In this document: positions 44,069-55,131 of the stretch, one piece after another
Position numbering within the stretch: position 1 is the stretch's first letter
Layout of the letters: the number at the start of each line of letters is the position of its first letter
Assembly (NCBI GenBank): GCA_025201705.1
Contig: MU616660.1
Coordinates: forward strand, 6,276 to 62,837
From: Dissophora ornata
Lineage: Eukaryota > Mortierellomycota > Mortierellomycetes > Mortierellales > Mortierellaceae
DNA length: 56,562 nucleotides
Direction of reading: 5' to 3'
Notes under the pieces: generated by a model
Seen by the model: only the letters and a program-made list of their open reading frames with translations
Databases searched by the model: none
Told to the model about the DNA's origin: nothing
Program-made: the position numbers and the translations under genes

Positions 44069-44435
44069 CGTGTGACCCAGCGCACGGTTCATGGAATGAA
44101 CTTTATTCGCCGCCGTTGTAAGTTGTTACATGTACCAATGTGGCCTTCTTTGCTGATGCTCTTGATTGCGGTGCATGCAGGTTGAGACTCAAATAAGCTC
44201 AATTGCAAGGAAGGAAGGACAACCAGGGCTATTGCAGAACAAGAGCGAGCACCTACTCTAGGACAGCAAGGGAGAGACGACTAACAAAGGGCAAAGAGCC
44301 ATGCTTTCATGTTGAAGCGGTTTATTTTTTTTTTTATCAAACATTTTGAGTGGGGGAGCGTTCCTTTCTCCCCTAGAGATCCTTTCTGTGAGCGAAACCG
44401 CGAATTCTCACTAGTTTATATGTCGAGACATGTTT

Positions 44436-44714
44436 TTAGCAGCCAAAAATATCCTCGTTGAAGTTTCCGGCGACCGTGCAACCGGCGTTAACGTTGCGCA
44501 CCCAGATCTTGATGTCAGTAATGTCATTGTTGGTGACATGAGAACAGTAGCGGCCATCAGCAGTGCATCCCTCTATGCGACCAAAATTGTACTCATTGCC
44601 AGTTGAGACGATGGCATGGCAATTGAAATTGCGGTCGCACCGGAAGACGGCGGCATCGATGGTGAGGCCGGTAGCCAGAGCGATGATGCAGACGATGAAC
44701 TTGGAAGACAACAT
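44436..44714 (-). CDS. Small secreted six-cysteine protein
   Basis: Single exon, 92 residues. The signal peptide MLSSKFIVCIIALATGLTID ends near AA. The mature part has six cysteines at CDRNFNC, GCTADGRYC, GC and a terminal C, so three disulphides are possible. Other visible segments are VFRCDRNFNCHAIVSTGNEY and ITDIKIWVRNVNAGCTVAGN. I do not recognise a family. It has the features of a candidate small secreted protein (effector-like or antimicrobial-like), and the repeat-rich location would fit. A TATATTT element on the minus strand lies about 70 bases upstream, near 44783-44789. Confidence 0.7.
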   Translation of the reverse strand: MLSSKFIVCIIALATGLTIDAAVFRCDRNFNCHAIVSTGNEYNFGRIEGCTADGRYCSHVTNNDITDIKIWVRNVNAGCTVAGNFNEDIFGC

Positions 44715-45757
44715 GGCTTGAAGGAATGGATTCGGACCAAGAGCAGAGGTGATGGGGAATGGAGTGTGGGGGTGATGGAATCAAATATAAAGAAAAGAAA
44801 GGAGGAGAAAGAGAGAGAGTGATTTTGTACTTTCGAAACTATGGACATGATTGAGAGAATTTCCCGCATACCGAGCCCGAAGTCAAGGAAGGGCTGTGTC
44901 TTGAAGACAGAGAGAACGGGAAGACGTAGTGATTCAAGAAGCGGCACTGCTCATCCTGGCATCCATCTAATCGTAGCAACGGCATAAAAGACCCTGTTCC
45001 AATTTATTTATAAATACCAGGAAGACCACTCTAATAATAAATGACTTGGATGCTTGAGTGCCGGCTAGCGTTTCTTGACAGGTTTTTTGAAAAGAGAACC
45101 GAGTATTCCTCGATGTGCTGCCGTCTTTCCACTGTGAATGGCAACAAAATAAAACTACTTTGATCGCGAACGGTCGAGTTTACTCTGTAGTATGTCATGA
45201 AAAAACCGGTACTTTTTGCCAAAGTAGCTACTTTCTGCATTGGCGCGATACTGCTTCCGCTATGTAAAAAAAAAACTGTGTATGACACGCGCTTCGTGTT
45301 TCCCATTGATACATCCACCTATCTTGTCAATTTAGACCGTTTTGAAGAAGTGATGGTGATATATTAGGATGGTTATTACCTACCCTGCCGAGGTTGTTAA
45401 ATTTCAGGTTGTTCGGCCTGATCCTGGACCCGAACTTGAAGGCCTTCAGCGTGTATCCATCGATATTGATGACAAACGACTTTGCAAAGATTTTCCCACT
45501 TTGCCACGTCGAATTTCTGGACAAGTTGAAAGGACATAAGCGGCGCTCTGAAAACCAGCAGGAATCGCAACGGTCCAAAAAAAAAAAAAAAAAAAAAAAG
45601 GTGGCGAGACTCTCCAAGCTTGTTTATGCGACTATGGAATGTGTGAAACTCACATGTTATTGATCAGTCTGATTGATCAGTCTTGATGATTTACTGCGCG
45701 CCTATTGTCCTCGGTTCGACAGACTACCCACGCGTGACACAGTAGAACCTGCTACTG
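44715..45757. other. Intergenic with possible coding remnant and A23 run
   Basis: About 1 kb. A plus-strand stretch near 45390-45540 reads protein-like in one frame (VVKFQVVRPDPGPELEGLQ, then DIDDKRLCKDFPTLPRR) before a stop, possibly a decayed exon. An uninterrupted A run occupies 45577-45599. No intact gene is seen. Confidence 0.3.
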
Positions 45758-45822
45758 TATTCCTTTCTTTACTATGCTCCCACGCCTTTTCTTCGTCGCC
45801 TTTGCCACCATTCCCTCACCTT
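45758..45822 (+). repeat. Crinkler leader, direct-repeat copy 1
   Basis: ATTCCTTTCTTTACTATGCT followed by CCCACGCCTTTTCTTCGTCG and TTTGCCACCATTCCCTCACC. It is repeated at 46321-46393 with a few changes. This copy lies upstream of the Crinkler ATG and is probably part of its promoter or leader. Confidence 0.75.
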
Positions 45823-45977
45823 CCTCGCCTTTGCCACCACTTCCTTTTCTTTCATCTCTCGCCTTCTTTTTTTCATTCTTTCCACACCTTATTTCTTTCC
45901 TCTTTGTTTTCTTTTCATTCCACACATTCTTTACAACCTTTGCCGTCTCTCTTTCATCTTTCAGTCTATTCAACACC

Positions 45978-46300
45978 ATGACCGACAACCACTTCACCCT
46001 GTTCTGTCTTGTCGATGGAGAGGCGACCTCCAACGTGTTCTCTGTCGAGATTGACCCCACCAAGACGGTCGGTGGCCTCAAGAAAGTTATCAAGGCTAAG
46101 ATGACTCCTCGATTTGACGATGTCGCTGCTGATGAGCTCACTCCCTGGTGCGTCTCCATTCCTGATGACGACGACGTTGATGATGACGATGAACAATCCA
46201 TCCTGTTGGACAACGTCTCCGAGAAAAAAAAATAAGCTCAAAGTAACCACCAAGCTCTCTGAAGTCTTTGAGACCGAGTTATTCGAGGACACAATCCAAT
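45978..46300 (+). pseudogene. Crinkler (CRN) N-terminal domain, frameshifted and truncated
   Basis: The frame from ATG 45978 encodes the ubiquitin-like header found on CRN effectors of Mucoromycota: FTLFCLVDGEATSNVFSVEI, then KTVGGLKKVIKAK and PRFDDVAADELTPW. An acidic Asp tract follows. The frame ends at TAA 46233-46235 immediately after a run of nine A. Family-like sequence (KVTTKLSEVFETE) continues in another frame just beyond the run and then breaks off near 46300, where a second copy of the leader begins. No C-terminal effector domain is present. CRN proteins are candidate intracellular effectors or conflict-system proteins. This copy appears non-functional unless the A run is a sequencing error, and even then the toxic or enzymatic C-terminus is missing. 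Confidence 0.75.
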
Positions 46301-46320
46301 GCAGACGCATTTCGGTGTCA

Positions 46321-46393
46321 TTATTCCTTTCTTTACTACTACTCTCCCAACGGCTTTTCTTCATCGCCTTTGCCACACCATTCCTACACCTCA
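46321..46393 (+). repeat. Crinkler leader, direct-repeat copy 2
   Basis: TTATTCCTTTCTTTACTACT ... TTTTCTTCATCGCCTTTGCC matches 45758-45822. Here it lies downstream of the truncated Crinkler header and is not followed by a second intact header. Confidence 0.75.
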
Positions 46394-46401
46394 CATGGGG
46401 G

Positions 46402-46560
46402 AGGGGAAGCTCTGAAATCCAGCCGGTACCTCGTCCGCTCAAATGCGTCAAGGCATTTCACTCAATAGCGGTTCCCTTTTTTGGACGAAGGGTGCTTCCT
46501 TAGTAGAAGGCGAGATTTTGTCCCAGCAGGACGAGGGGACCGGCTTCAGAGCTTCCTACG
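46402..46560. repeat. Foldback element near the Crinkler remnant
   Basis: GGAAGCTCTGAAATCCAGCC with GGTACCTCGTCC is inversely matched by GGACGAGGGGACCGGCTTCA with GAGCTTCC about 90 bases away. The interior has TTTTTTGGACGAAGGGTG and GCGAGATTTTGTCCCAGC, both related to element F at 43.6-43.8 kb. Confidence 0.65.
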
Positions 46561-47074
46561 CCCCTTGCTACGTTTTTTTGGGGGGACCAGGGTTGCAGCT
46601 CGAACGTTGGTTTGTGGGGAGTTTACCGAAATTTTGGATGGTTCATTGTTCATGGAAACCACCAGATCTCTCTCTCTGTCTCACCATGTGTGCGCACATG
46701 TCCAGATGCATCCGTAATCTTGTCAGTCACAAGGTGGCGCGTTTTGTTATTTTAGATGTTGGATTCAACTCAACATTGAGATTCCCCTCTCTGCTGCTCC
46801 CATCACACGTTGACAGACTGACTCCTTCTGGATCCATTCTCAAGAAACCCAAAAAAAAAACTGATCTAGAAGGACGCAGTTAGTCGAGGTGTAATGCGGG
46901 CAACCCCCACACTCGATATAACAATTGAAAAAAAAATCGGTCTAAAGGAGTTATACTATTCTATTACTTTCTACTAAGAAATATCGTTTCCCTGAGGGGG
47001 AAGGGAATCTATCTGTTAACGACGGAGGGGGGGACTGATGCTGCTGCTGGCTCATAGCTCAATAGCTCAATAGC
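46561..47074. other. Intergenic region
   Basis: No gene seen. A short tandem AATAGCTC repeat at about 47053-47076 overlaps the mevalonate kinase stop region. Confidence 0.4.
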
Positions 47075-48907
47075 TCATACAAAGTACTCCCAGGCCGGTG
47101 TTGCATCGAACCAAGTCTTGTCGTGCGACAAGAACTCGGCGATGGTTGTCGGGCCTGCCAGGGTCGACACGCCCGCTCCAGGTCCGCCCACCTGAGTCTC
47201 CAAGCACTGGAACCCTTCTGCCTCCAGCAGCTGCTTCACGACTGCAACCGTCTCTGGCGTCACATCTAATATTCATTCCAAAATCAAAGAAAAAATATGT
47301 TTTCAGTCGTTGATCCTTTTGCGCCCAGTGTTATTTCTCGCTCGCATTTCTCAAACGGAGAGAACTATGTTTCTTACCATCACGGATCAGAGTCAATGCG
47401 CATCCTCCACCTCCAGCTCCCGTCAACTTGGACTTGAGACCGACCTTGGATGAGATCTCGCGGACCTTTTCCAGTGCTGGGTGAGATACTCCGAGTGTTG
47501 CAAGCAATCCGTGGTTCACATCCACGAGTTCCTGTTTAGCGGGAGTTGCGGGGAATATAAAGTAAACGGTTGTTAGGCGCCTTTTGGTTCCTGAGGAAGC
47601 ATAAGTACGAGTCCCAAAAAAAAAAAAAGTTGACTTACTCCGAACCGAGTAAGCAAATGTGCTCTGTCCACGTCATCCTGAGCAAAGAGCTCCTTGCACG
47701 AGACGCTGATCTCGTTGATTGCATCCAAAACGGGGTTGACCACGCTGGGGAACTTGAACAAGGAGGAGAAGAGCAGGGAATCTGATGAGTACTTATTGAC
47801 ATCGGATCAAGAAAGAACAGTTTTTTTTTTCCGGAATCGCAACGATCTTACCTTCTCCTGTAACTTTCTGACATTGGCAACCTGAACTTGCGTTTCTCTT
47901 GGGACACGGGTATTGGTGAGGAGGAACCTCAATGATTGGAAGCTAGCAGAGATCGAAATATAGTAAAACGAACAAGTGTCAGCAAAACATGAAAAAAAGA
48001 AATCTCCAACACAGATTTTCTTTTTCTTTTTTGTAGCTTTACCCTGGCAAAGGCTCAATCTTTTCGCCCTTCTTGAACATGACCGCCCCTCCAAGAGTAC
48101 TGACCGTATTATCAATCCCACTCGGATTCCCATGAATCACCTTCTCAGCCTGGAACGCCCATTGATTCACCAAATCGCGTTGTGCTACCACATCCTGCGA
48201 CAGTCCTGTCAAGTGTCCATTCAGTTTCAACAGCGCCGTCGCAAGACAGACACTGTACGATGCAGAGGATCCCAATCCTGCCCCGACGGGTAGAGTCGAT
48301 CGAACACTGAGATCATACCCTTGGTCAACAATCTCGTCCGTGGTGAGGTATGAATGAAGGTATAACAGTGCAATTGCCGCCTGGGATCGGTTCGTGTACG
48401 CGGCCAGGTCTACGAATTTGGTTAAGTGGTCCAAAAGTTCGGTGTTCATGGTTGCAGGTGGGTAAGGGTAGCCTATATGTTGTTGTGGTGGTGTTAAAAT
48501 GATGGATATTAGTTCCTTGTAGAAAGAAAAAAAAAAAACAGGGCAATGTTCTCTTTTTTTTCTTTTTTTTTACCTTCCCATCGCGCCTGGCGTGGAATAT
48601 CACTAGTCTTCCATGACCGAACAAGCTGGACCTCTGGCAGATTGACTTCAATCGCGCCGTCTGTCCTCGTCTGCACCAAAGTATAGGATCGCAGACCTAA
48701 AGATCCAGCGGTCGCCACCTATAAATATATATTTCATGTTTATCCAGTAGGGCGATTGGGTCGCACCAAGTTAGTGATATCAACTAAAGGGGAGGGGGGA
48801 CCATGTTCTTGAAGGGAAAAGACGGGTGTATGTACCTTTCCGTAAACGACGGCATGTTCGCCAAAGAGGATGACCTTTCCAGGTGCGGATGTAAAGTAGG
48901 ATGGCAT
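47075..48907 (-). CDS. ERG12: Mevalonate kinase
   Basis: Seven or so exons, about 400 residues, phosphorylating mevalonate in the sterol/isoprenoid pathway. Start MPSYFTSAPGKVILFGEHAV at 48907, the first Met next to the conserved N-terminus; upstream in-frame residues are not family-like. GHMP kinase motifs follow in order. They are VILFGEHAVVYGK, the ATP-binding LPVGAGLGSSASYSVCLATA, an EKVIHGNPSGIDNTVSTLGG segment with the catalytic region, and the C-terminal KLTGAGGGGCALTLIRDG. It ends TPAWEYFV at TGA 47075-47077. Introns carry GT-AG ends with several poly-T or poly-A patches. It lies head to tail with the desaturase gene upstream on the same strand. Confidence 0.95.
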
Positions 48908-49498
48908 TAGGATGGAGGGATGTGGGTATGATGGAGCAGGATGAAAGATGCTCTCTTTTTTTTTGGTGGCCAATATGCCCAAAAAAAAAAGTGGTTCGAT
49001 GTTCCTGGTGACTGTTGAAAAAAAACGCGCTCTCCCATAAATGCACAACCTATGGGAGCACAGCATTGCATTCCCTGCAAACCATGGGGGGGGGGGGCAA
49101 AAACGTGTTTTTTATGCAGTTGTATTAGTGTTTACAGATTTTTATAACAAGGGCAAGATGAAAAAGAAAAAGGAAGAATACAGAAAAACCAACGGAAAAA
49201 AAAAAAGAAAAAGAAAGTTGTTGTCTACAACGTGTATGTACTGGTGAAACAGAAACATTGAGGATGAACACGGTGTACATTCTGCAGCGCGGAATAAAAT
49301 GCTCGAATGTTGATTGAATATCCAACCCGCCGCGTTTCCTCAGTGTCCCAGTGCCTCCTATGGCTCAACAAGGGAATTGCCCCGATATGGATTTTCATAT
49401 CCTGGAAACAGTTCGCTTCAGTCTTTCGGCTATCCTGATTTTCTCTTTTGCTCTCCTGCTTCCAGTAGGATCGTATTGTAACAACACTCTATCCCTAT
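48908..49498. other. Spacer between mevalonate kinase and desaturase genes
   Basis: About 0.6 kb with a G10-11 run near 49087 and several A runs. It should contain the ERG12 promoter. No gene is seen. Confidence 0.4.
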
Positions 49499-50923
49499 TT
49501 ACTCGTCCTTTTCCTTCTGTACATCCAAGGCCATCTCCTCGTATGCGTGCTCATCCGCACGACGCAGCTTTCCGACTTGCTTGCGGGCAGCCTTGTGATC
49601 CTCCATGGAGCGGCCGAGACGGGACTGGGGGCCATATCCAGGCTCAGTGATGAACTTCCAGTGCACAAGCAACCACGAGGTGTGGTACGCCATCGAGTCG
49701 TAAAACTCGGGAGCCATAGCTCGGACCTCGGGCAGACGCGACCAGGCGACCTTGGTGACTATCGAAACCAAAGAATGTAAAAACAAAAAAAATGTATGAG
49801 CACACGACATTGGTTGTTTTGTGCAAGTTAAAACGAAATAAGATAACTGCGAGACGGGACGGGGTGTGGGCTGATCTCGAAAATATGCAACCGTTGTGGG
49901 AACGAATCAAAATCATTTCCCATCCAGGGACAGGGGACATGCCAGAAGGAAAAACAAGAAAAAAAAGAAAAAATACAACTACTAGACAACTCAAAAATAG
50001 CACAACCGAGACTTACAGTCGTGGTGCTCCATGTGCAGACCAATGTTCATGTACGGCTTGTTGAGGATGCCATAGTACGAATATGTCTCCTGGCCGTCGT
50101 CAAAGGTGTAGTGCTCCTGGATAAAGTGGGCCGCACCCGGGTGCAAACCATAGCCGAACCAGAGCGACACAAAGAGGTAGAGCAGTCCGCGCCAGCCGCA
50201 GAAGCGGACAACGAGCGCATCCGAGCACACGGTAAAGATGATGTTGTAGATCTCCCAGGTCGATGGCGTCTTTTGCATGGCAGCGCCGCGGACAACGTAC
50301 ATGAGGGGGTAGATGAACAGCCAAAGAAGCTTCAAGGCGGCATTGCCGCGGATCATCTTCTTTTCCCACTCCAGGGGCAGATCAGGGTCCATGCCGGTGA
50401 CGCCCTGGTAGGTGTGGTGCTCCAGATGGTAGCGACGGAACGAGGCGTAGATGGGGACGGGGATGCCAATGTTGGCGGTCAGTCCGACGAGCTTGTTCAG
50501 GAACACTGTGGGGGCGGCATGGTTGTGGGTGGCCTCGTGGATCAAGACGCCGTAGAGGGCGGTGATGGAACCTCCGACGGCGTAGGCAAAGACGAGGAAG
50601 CCCCAGATGGTGTCTGTCCAGACGCGGCCGAACAGGTAGGCAAAGTAGACCTGGGCAGCAGCGGCGGCAATGGTGACAAGGGTGGTCCTCGAGTCGTGGC
50701 CGTAGAGCTTCTCGATCTCTGGGTGCTTCTTGAGAATGGCGAGCTTGCGCTTCATGTGGGGCTCGTCCATATCGTCCATGGCCAGATCATCGTCGACCCT
50801 TGGGTCTGACTTTTTCCAGTCTCCGAGGTACAGGGGGAAGCGGTTGTCCAGGGCCTTGGGGTCGGATGGCAGCTGGTCCTTGTACTGTTCCCGCTGGTTG
50901 ACAGTAGGAGATGAGGCCGACAT
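49499..50923 (-). CDS. DES1: Sphingolipid (dihydroceramide) delta-4 desaturase
   Basis: Two exons, 50017-50923 and 49499-49758, joined in phase 1 (GACT|GTAAGT ... CGATAG|TC), giving 388 residues. It introduces the 4,5-trans double bond into dihydroceramide in the ER membrane. The N-terminal DES domain shows FPLYLGDWKKSDPRVD and HPEIEKLYGHDSRTT. Three histidine boxes are present: HEATHN, RRYHLEHHTYQG and NIGLHMEHHDF, the last crossing the intron. Membrane helices sit at TTLVTIAAAAAQVYFAYLFG, GFLVFAYAVGGSITALYGVL and LKLLWLFIYPLMYVVRG. The first box is HEATH rather than the more usual HEISH. It is divergent from the casein kinase 2 beta gene. Confidence 0.93.
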
Positions 50924-51246
50924 GATGGGAGATGATGGTCGGATGAGGAGAAGAGATGAAAGGAGATGAGAAGAGAGAAGAAAGGGAGGGAGGGAGGAAG
51001 GAAGGGAGGAAGGGAGGAAAGGGAGGGGAAGGGAAAGAAGGAGGCATGTCGTACAGGTTGACATGTACAGCCTGTACTGCTCTCAGGAACCGAGCGAACG
51101 AACCAGGGACGTGGGACGAGCATCTGTTGAGCATCTGTTATGAAAAATATGAAGACGAGAAAAAACCTTTTCCTCTGCGTGTCTCACCGCTGTCTCTGCA
51201 TGTTATACATTAGTAATATGGACTAGACACATCCATACGCACATAT

Positions 51247-51297
<51 letters not shown>

Positions 51298-51956
51298 CGC
51301 AGTCTAGTTCTCGAGAGGCCAGGCTGTTGCCGAGAGGAGTCGGGCTGTTGCTGTTGCTGGCGAGGGAAGGAGAACAGGAATGTGGGGTGTAGCGTAACAA
51401 ATCCGACGGAAATGATCTGATCGAAAGATCGAAAGTGACACGTCACAGCAGCAACGGCCCCACCGCAGGGATCGCACGCACTGTGCGGCTGTCTCTGCTG
51501 CTGGGCCCTTGCCCACAAAGTGCCACCGAGTGCCACTGAGTGCGACTGAGCAGCCAATCAACGGCAGCAGTCAGCAGCAGGCCACTTGCGCCTGGCTGGC
51601 TGTGCATGGAACGATAAACAAAAGGCGACTCACATCATCATCCGCAGAGATCCCCACCAACAGCCTCATTGCCTTGGCCAGCCGTGCCCTTTGCTCTGCC
51701 CCTCCCTCTCCTCTTGACCCTCTCTTGACCCTGTGGCCCACCCATCCTCCTCTTCCCCCCTCCCGTCTCTAATCCACCTCTCGTCAAGTCCGTGTCGGAC
51801 AAATAATAACAAAAACGAACAAAAAAGGCTCTCATTCCATCACCACACACACACCTCTCTTCACTTACTCCCATTAGATTCTACACATTCAATCCTCTCC
51901 TCGTCCATCCACACACACCCCACCCGTCTCTTCTCATCACACTCCCCCCCTCGCTC
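50924..51956. promoter_or_regulatory. Divergent promoter region of DES1 and CK2 beta
   Basis: About 1 kb between two divergent starts. It contains a G/A-rich (plus strand) leader for DES1 at 50930-51040, a (CA)n microsatellite and a C/T-rich leader at 51640-51956 before the CK2 beta ATG. No coding gene is seen. Confidence 0.5.
51248..51294. repeat. (CA)n microsatellite
   Basis: About 23 uninterrupted CA units in the divergent promoter region. Confidence 0.92.
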
Positions 51957-53658
51957 ATGTCAGCACACGACCTTCAGCAACAGCAGCAGCAGCAGCAGGT
52001 CCGGGATATGCGCGCTGCAGACGACGTCGAGGAAGACGAGGAAGAGGAGGACGATGAGCAGCTGCAGGGCGAATATGCAGGCGATGAATACTATGGTAAG
52101 GCGCGAGTTTTTTTTTTCTTCTTCTTCGTCTTTACATTCTCTAATCAGCCCTGTCCGCCATCGGAAGTCTACTCGTTCGACCGGTAAAATCCTGTGCCGC
52201 GAGGTGCGAGCCAAACGACGGGCGCAAATCTATGCTTTGGACAGATTATCAATCGACCAAAAACGGGAGGGACAGCTGGATAGACATGATGCGGAAGGGG
52301 GGGCGCAAAGTAGGGTCGCGCCCTATCTTGCGTTATCAGCATTGGTGGTGATCCAGCTTTTTCGCCCTCCAAACCTCCTCTCGCCTTGCAAAATTTTCCT
52401 GCTGGAACAAAACAAAAAGATGGAGAGAGAGATCTGCCATGGCTACTACACTAAGCTCGCCATTCCTAACACCCATTGGTTTTTATTTTCTACGACTTGG
52501 GGGGGTCATAGGATCAGACGTGTCGAATGAATCAGGAACCGAGTCCATGCCCTGGATCGCCTGGTTCTGCTCGCTTGGCGGACATCAGTACTTTGCCGAG
52601 GTCGCGGACGAGTTTGTCGAAGATGACTTTAACCTGACAGGACTCAACTCGATCGTCCCATTCTACAAGGAAGCATTGGAGATGATTCTAGACCTTGAGC
52701 CAGGTATAGACTGAGCTTTTTTTTCTTTTACGCCACAGCCCACGCAATATCCACTGTAGTGTCAGTGCGCAGTGCCGGTCTAATACCCACTCCCCATCTC
52801 TTTGTTGCGTCCTTTTCACGCTTTTGCTCGTTAATAGAGGATGATAGTACAAAGGTGCCGGATGTATCAATTGTGGAGGCGTCGGCAGAACAACTCTATG
52901 GTCTTATTCATCAAAGATTCATTGTGACACGGCAAGGATTGCAGCAGATGGTAAAATGAGCGCGCCACCACCACCACCACGCCACGTTATTTATGCAAGC
53001 ATCGACAGCAACAGCAAACGGACAGCTGGAAGGGTCTGCATGCAAAACTGACGCACGGTCCGCCTGCTTTTTTTTCTTTTTTGTCTGTTCTTTGTCTAGG
53101 CCGATAAATACCAGGCAGGACATTTCGGATCCTGCCCTCGCACCCACTGCCAGTCAACACATGTTGTGCCATGCGGACGGTACGACCTTCCAGGCGTGGA
53201 GACTGTAAAGCTGTACTGCCCCAACTGCCAGGACATTTACTCACCACCCAGCTCAAGATATCATAACCTGGATGGTATGTTTTACTTTTCACACGTCTCT
53301 CGCCCCCCTCCCATGTCTATGTCTAGGGGGGGGAACTTGGGCGCCGTGGGTTTCATGAGAGATAATTTCACGTGTTTTAACATTGCCTAACCTATTCCCC
53401 TCCCCCCCCCAAAACCACGTAGGCGCATATTTTGGAACGACGTTTGCGCACATGCTCTTCCATATCTACCCCGAGCTGGTGCCTAGCATTCCCAACAAGA
53501 TCTACACGCCGGCGATTTATGGATTCAAGATCTCAGAGTACAGTCGTTGTGGACCGCGTATGCAGTGGCTCAGGAACAAGCAGGATCCTAACCAGCTGGA
53601 TGCGAGTGGAAGGCTGACCAAGGATGCAAAAGACAATGACGAGGATGATTCCAAGTAG
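51957..53658 (+). CDS. Casein kinase 2 regulatory (beta) subunit
   Basis: Five-exon gene starting [14 protein letters not shown] at 51957, followed by a long acidic stretch (EEDEEEEDDEQ). After a roughly 415-nt first intron the conserved core begins GSDVSNESGTESMPWIAWFC and continues EFVEDDFNLTGL, PFYKEALEMILDLEP and EQLYGLIHQRFIVTRQG. The zinc-binding region has CPRTHC and LYCPNCQDIY. The docking end reads AYFGTTFAHMLFHIYPELVP and IYGFKISEY. The beta subunit dimerises through the zinc ribbon and tethers two catalytic alpha subunits. Start choice rests on the clean context and family-style acidic N-terminus. The Gln tract is an addition compared with metazoan CK2 beta. The C-terminal extension after SRCGPRMQWLRNKQDP is short and acidic. 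Confidence 0.94.
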
Positions 53659-55131
53659 AAGAAAGAAAGCATAAGCAGTGGACAAAAAATTAACGAAACG
53701 AAATAACAGAGTGATTGGGGGCGCGCCTTTTTTTTTTTTTCTGTGATCTCTTGAGGCATTTTGAAGAGAAATGATTAGCGCAACGAAAACCAACAACAGC
53801 AACAACAACAACAACAATAACAAGATGTGTGGGGATGTGAGCAAAAGGAGGTCCTCTTCGCGCATTCTCCTTTCTTTTCCTATTGAGTGAAGAAAACATC
53901 CTTGAGGGGTTTTCATGAACTGTCATCGTCGTTTTACTATAATAGCATTTTTGTGATTCTTTGTCCAATAGCTCTCTCGAACGTTCATTTTTCATTCTTG
54001 GCAGAACAACTGAATCATCGAAAAGACCCACCTTTTCGGTGATCCATGTTTTTTTAAAAACGATCCCAAAAAAACTAACTTTATGCTCCGGGAAACCGAG
54101 CATAAAGTTGGTGTAAGATCGAAAAAAGGGCTGCCTATATCAAAACCATTTTTTTCCAAGTTGATTGGGGAAGGGAGGTTGGTGACTGCACACAGGGCCA
54201 TGACCGCGATAAGGCACTTGCGATTTGTCAACAGGCAGTATTGCAGCTTTCACACATTTTTTTTTTTGCTTTTTTTTTAATTGCTCCGCATTGTAAAGAC
54301 CAGTAGAGAGAATGGTATAGGACTTTTAAAAGCCATACTCAGCACGAAGTTTTACTCGTGACCCCATGACACAACTAAATACCGTCAGCTAGCCATAAAC
54401 GAGATGCACTGGCACGACTCACGCCATTCATCACTCAGATGTAAAGATGGCTAAAGTCTATTATTCGACAAACGCCAGGGAGGGGGGGGGAACTCAAAAG
54501 ATGTCCCCGCCCTTTTTCTAGCAAGAAGATAGAGATCAAAAGAGATCCCAGCTAGAGTCCCTTTTATGGCAGTTCGAATTTGGAAAATGTTAAAGAAAGA
54601 TATACACAACCTGAAGAATGAGTCGTGCGGATCAAATACTCGACCACACCTGAATTCTATATTTTATTATTTTCGGAAATACTTAGTAGCGCCCTCCCTC
54701 CCTCCCCCCGTTCGACCGCTACCCTAGGATGACTCTGACTCTCTCAAAGGCACATCGTACCCGTCGTTTCTCCAAAGGAATAATAAAAAAAAATAAGCTT
54801 TTCAGTTTTGAAAACTGCATCCACATCCTGCCAATCTGACCTTCTTAAGACTCACTTCCCCTCCTCCTCCTCTAATTCCTCTTTTTCGACGCGTCTGAAA
54901 CGACTTGTTCACGTATTCCACTTCCATTATCAATGTCATCACTTTGTTTGACACCATTAGCCGTTTGTGAAACCATTTGATTTTTTATACTGTTTTTTTT
55001 TTTGCGTAACATTTCTGCGGTCTACGCAAAATAGATCCTATATTAACATATAGAAGTATAATATTTGCGACTGTGTTGCCATGGGGAAAAAAGAGTGTCC
55101 GTCCGTTCGTCCATCCGGGGCTGTTGTTGCT
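53659..55131. other. Convergent 3' region with RNA-like hairpin
   Basis: About 1.5 kb between converging CK2 beta and KDSR genes. It contains T-rich and A-rich tracts, a GNRA-capped hairpin (listed separately) and no supported gene. Confidence 0.45.
54077..54109. repeat. Hairpin with GAAA tetraloop
   Basis: AACTTTATGCTC at 54077-54088 pairs with GAGCATAAAGTT at 54098-54109. Two more G-C pairs close a GAAA loop, with one bulged C, giving a 14-bp stem. CGATC/GATCG flank it at 54061-54065 and 54117-54121. In RNA this would be a stable stem with a GNRA tetraloop. Confidence 0.7.

Noticed and set aside
45031..45318. 95-codon minus-strand frame
   Set aside because: No domain or signal, and no splice support; composition typical of random frames.
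50021..50809. 262-codon plus-strand frame opposite the desaturase
   Set aside because: It is the complement of the clear DES1 coding exon; its Val/Gly/Asp-rich content is a codon-bias shadow.
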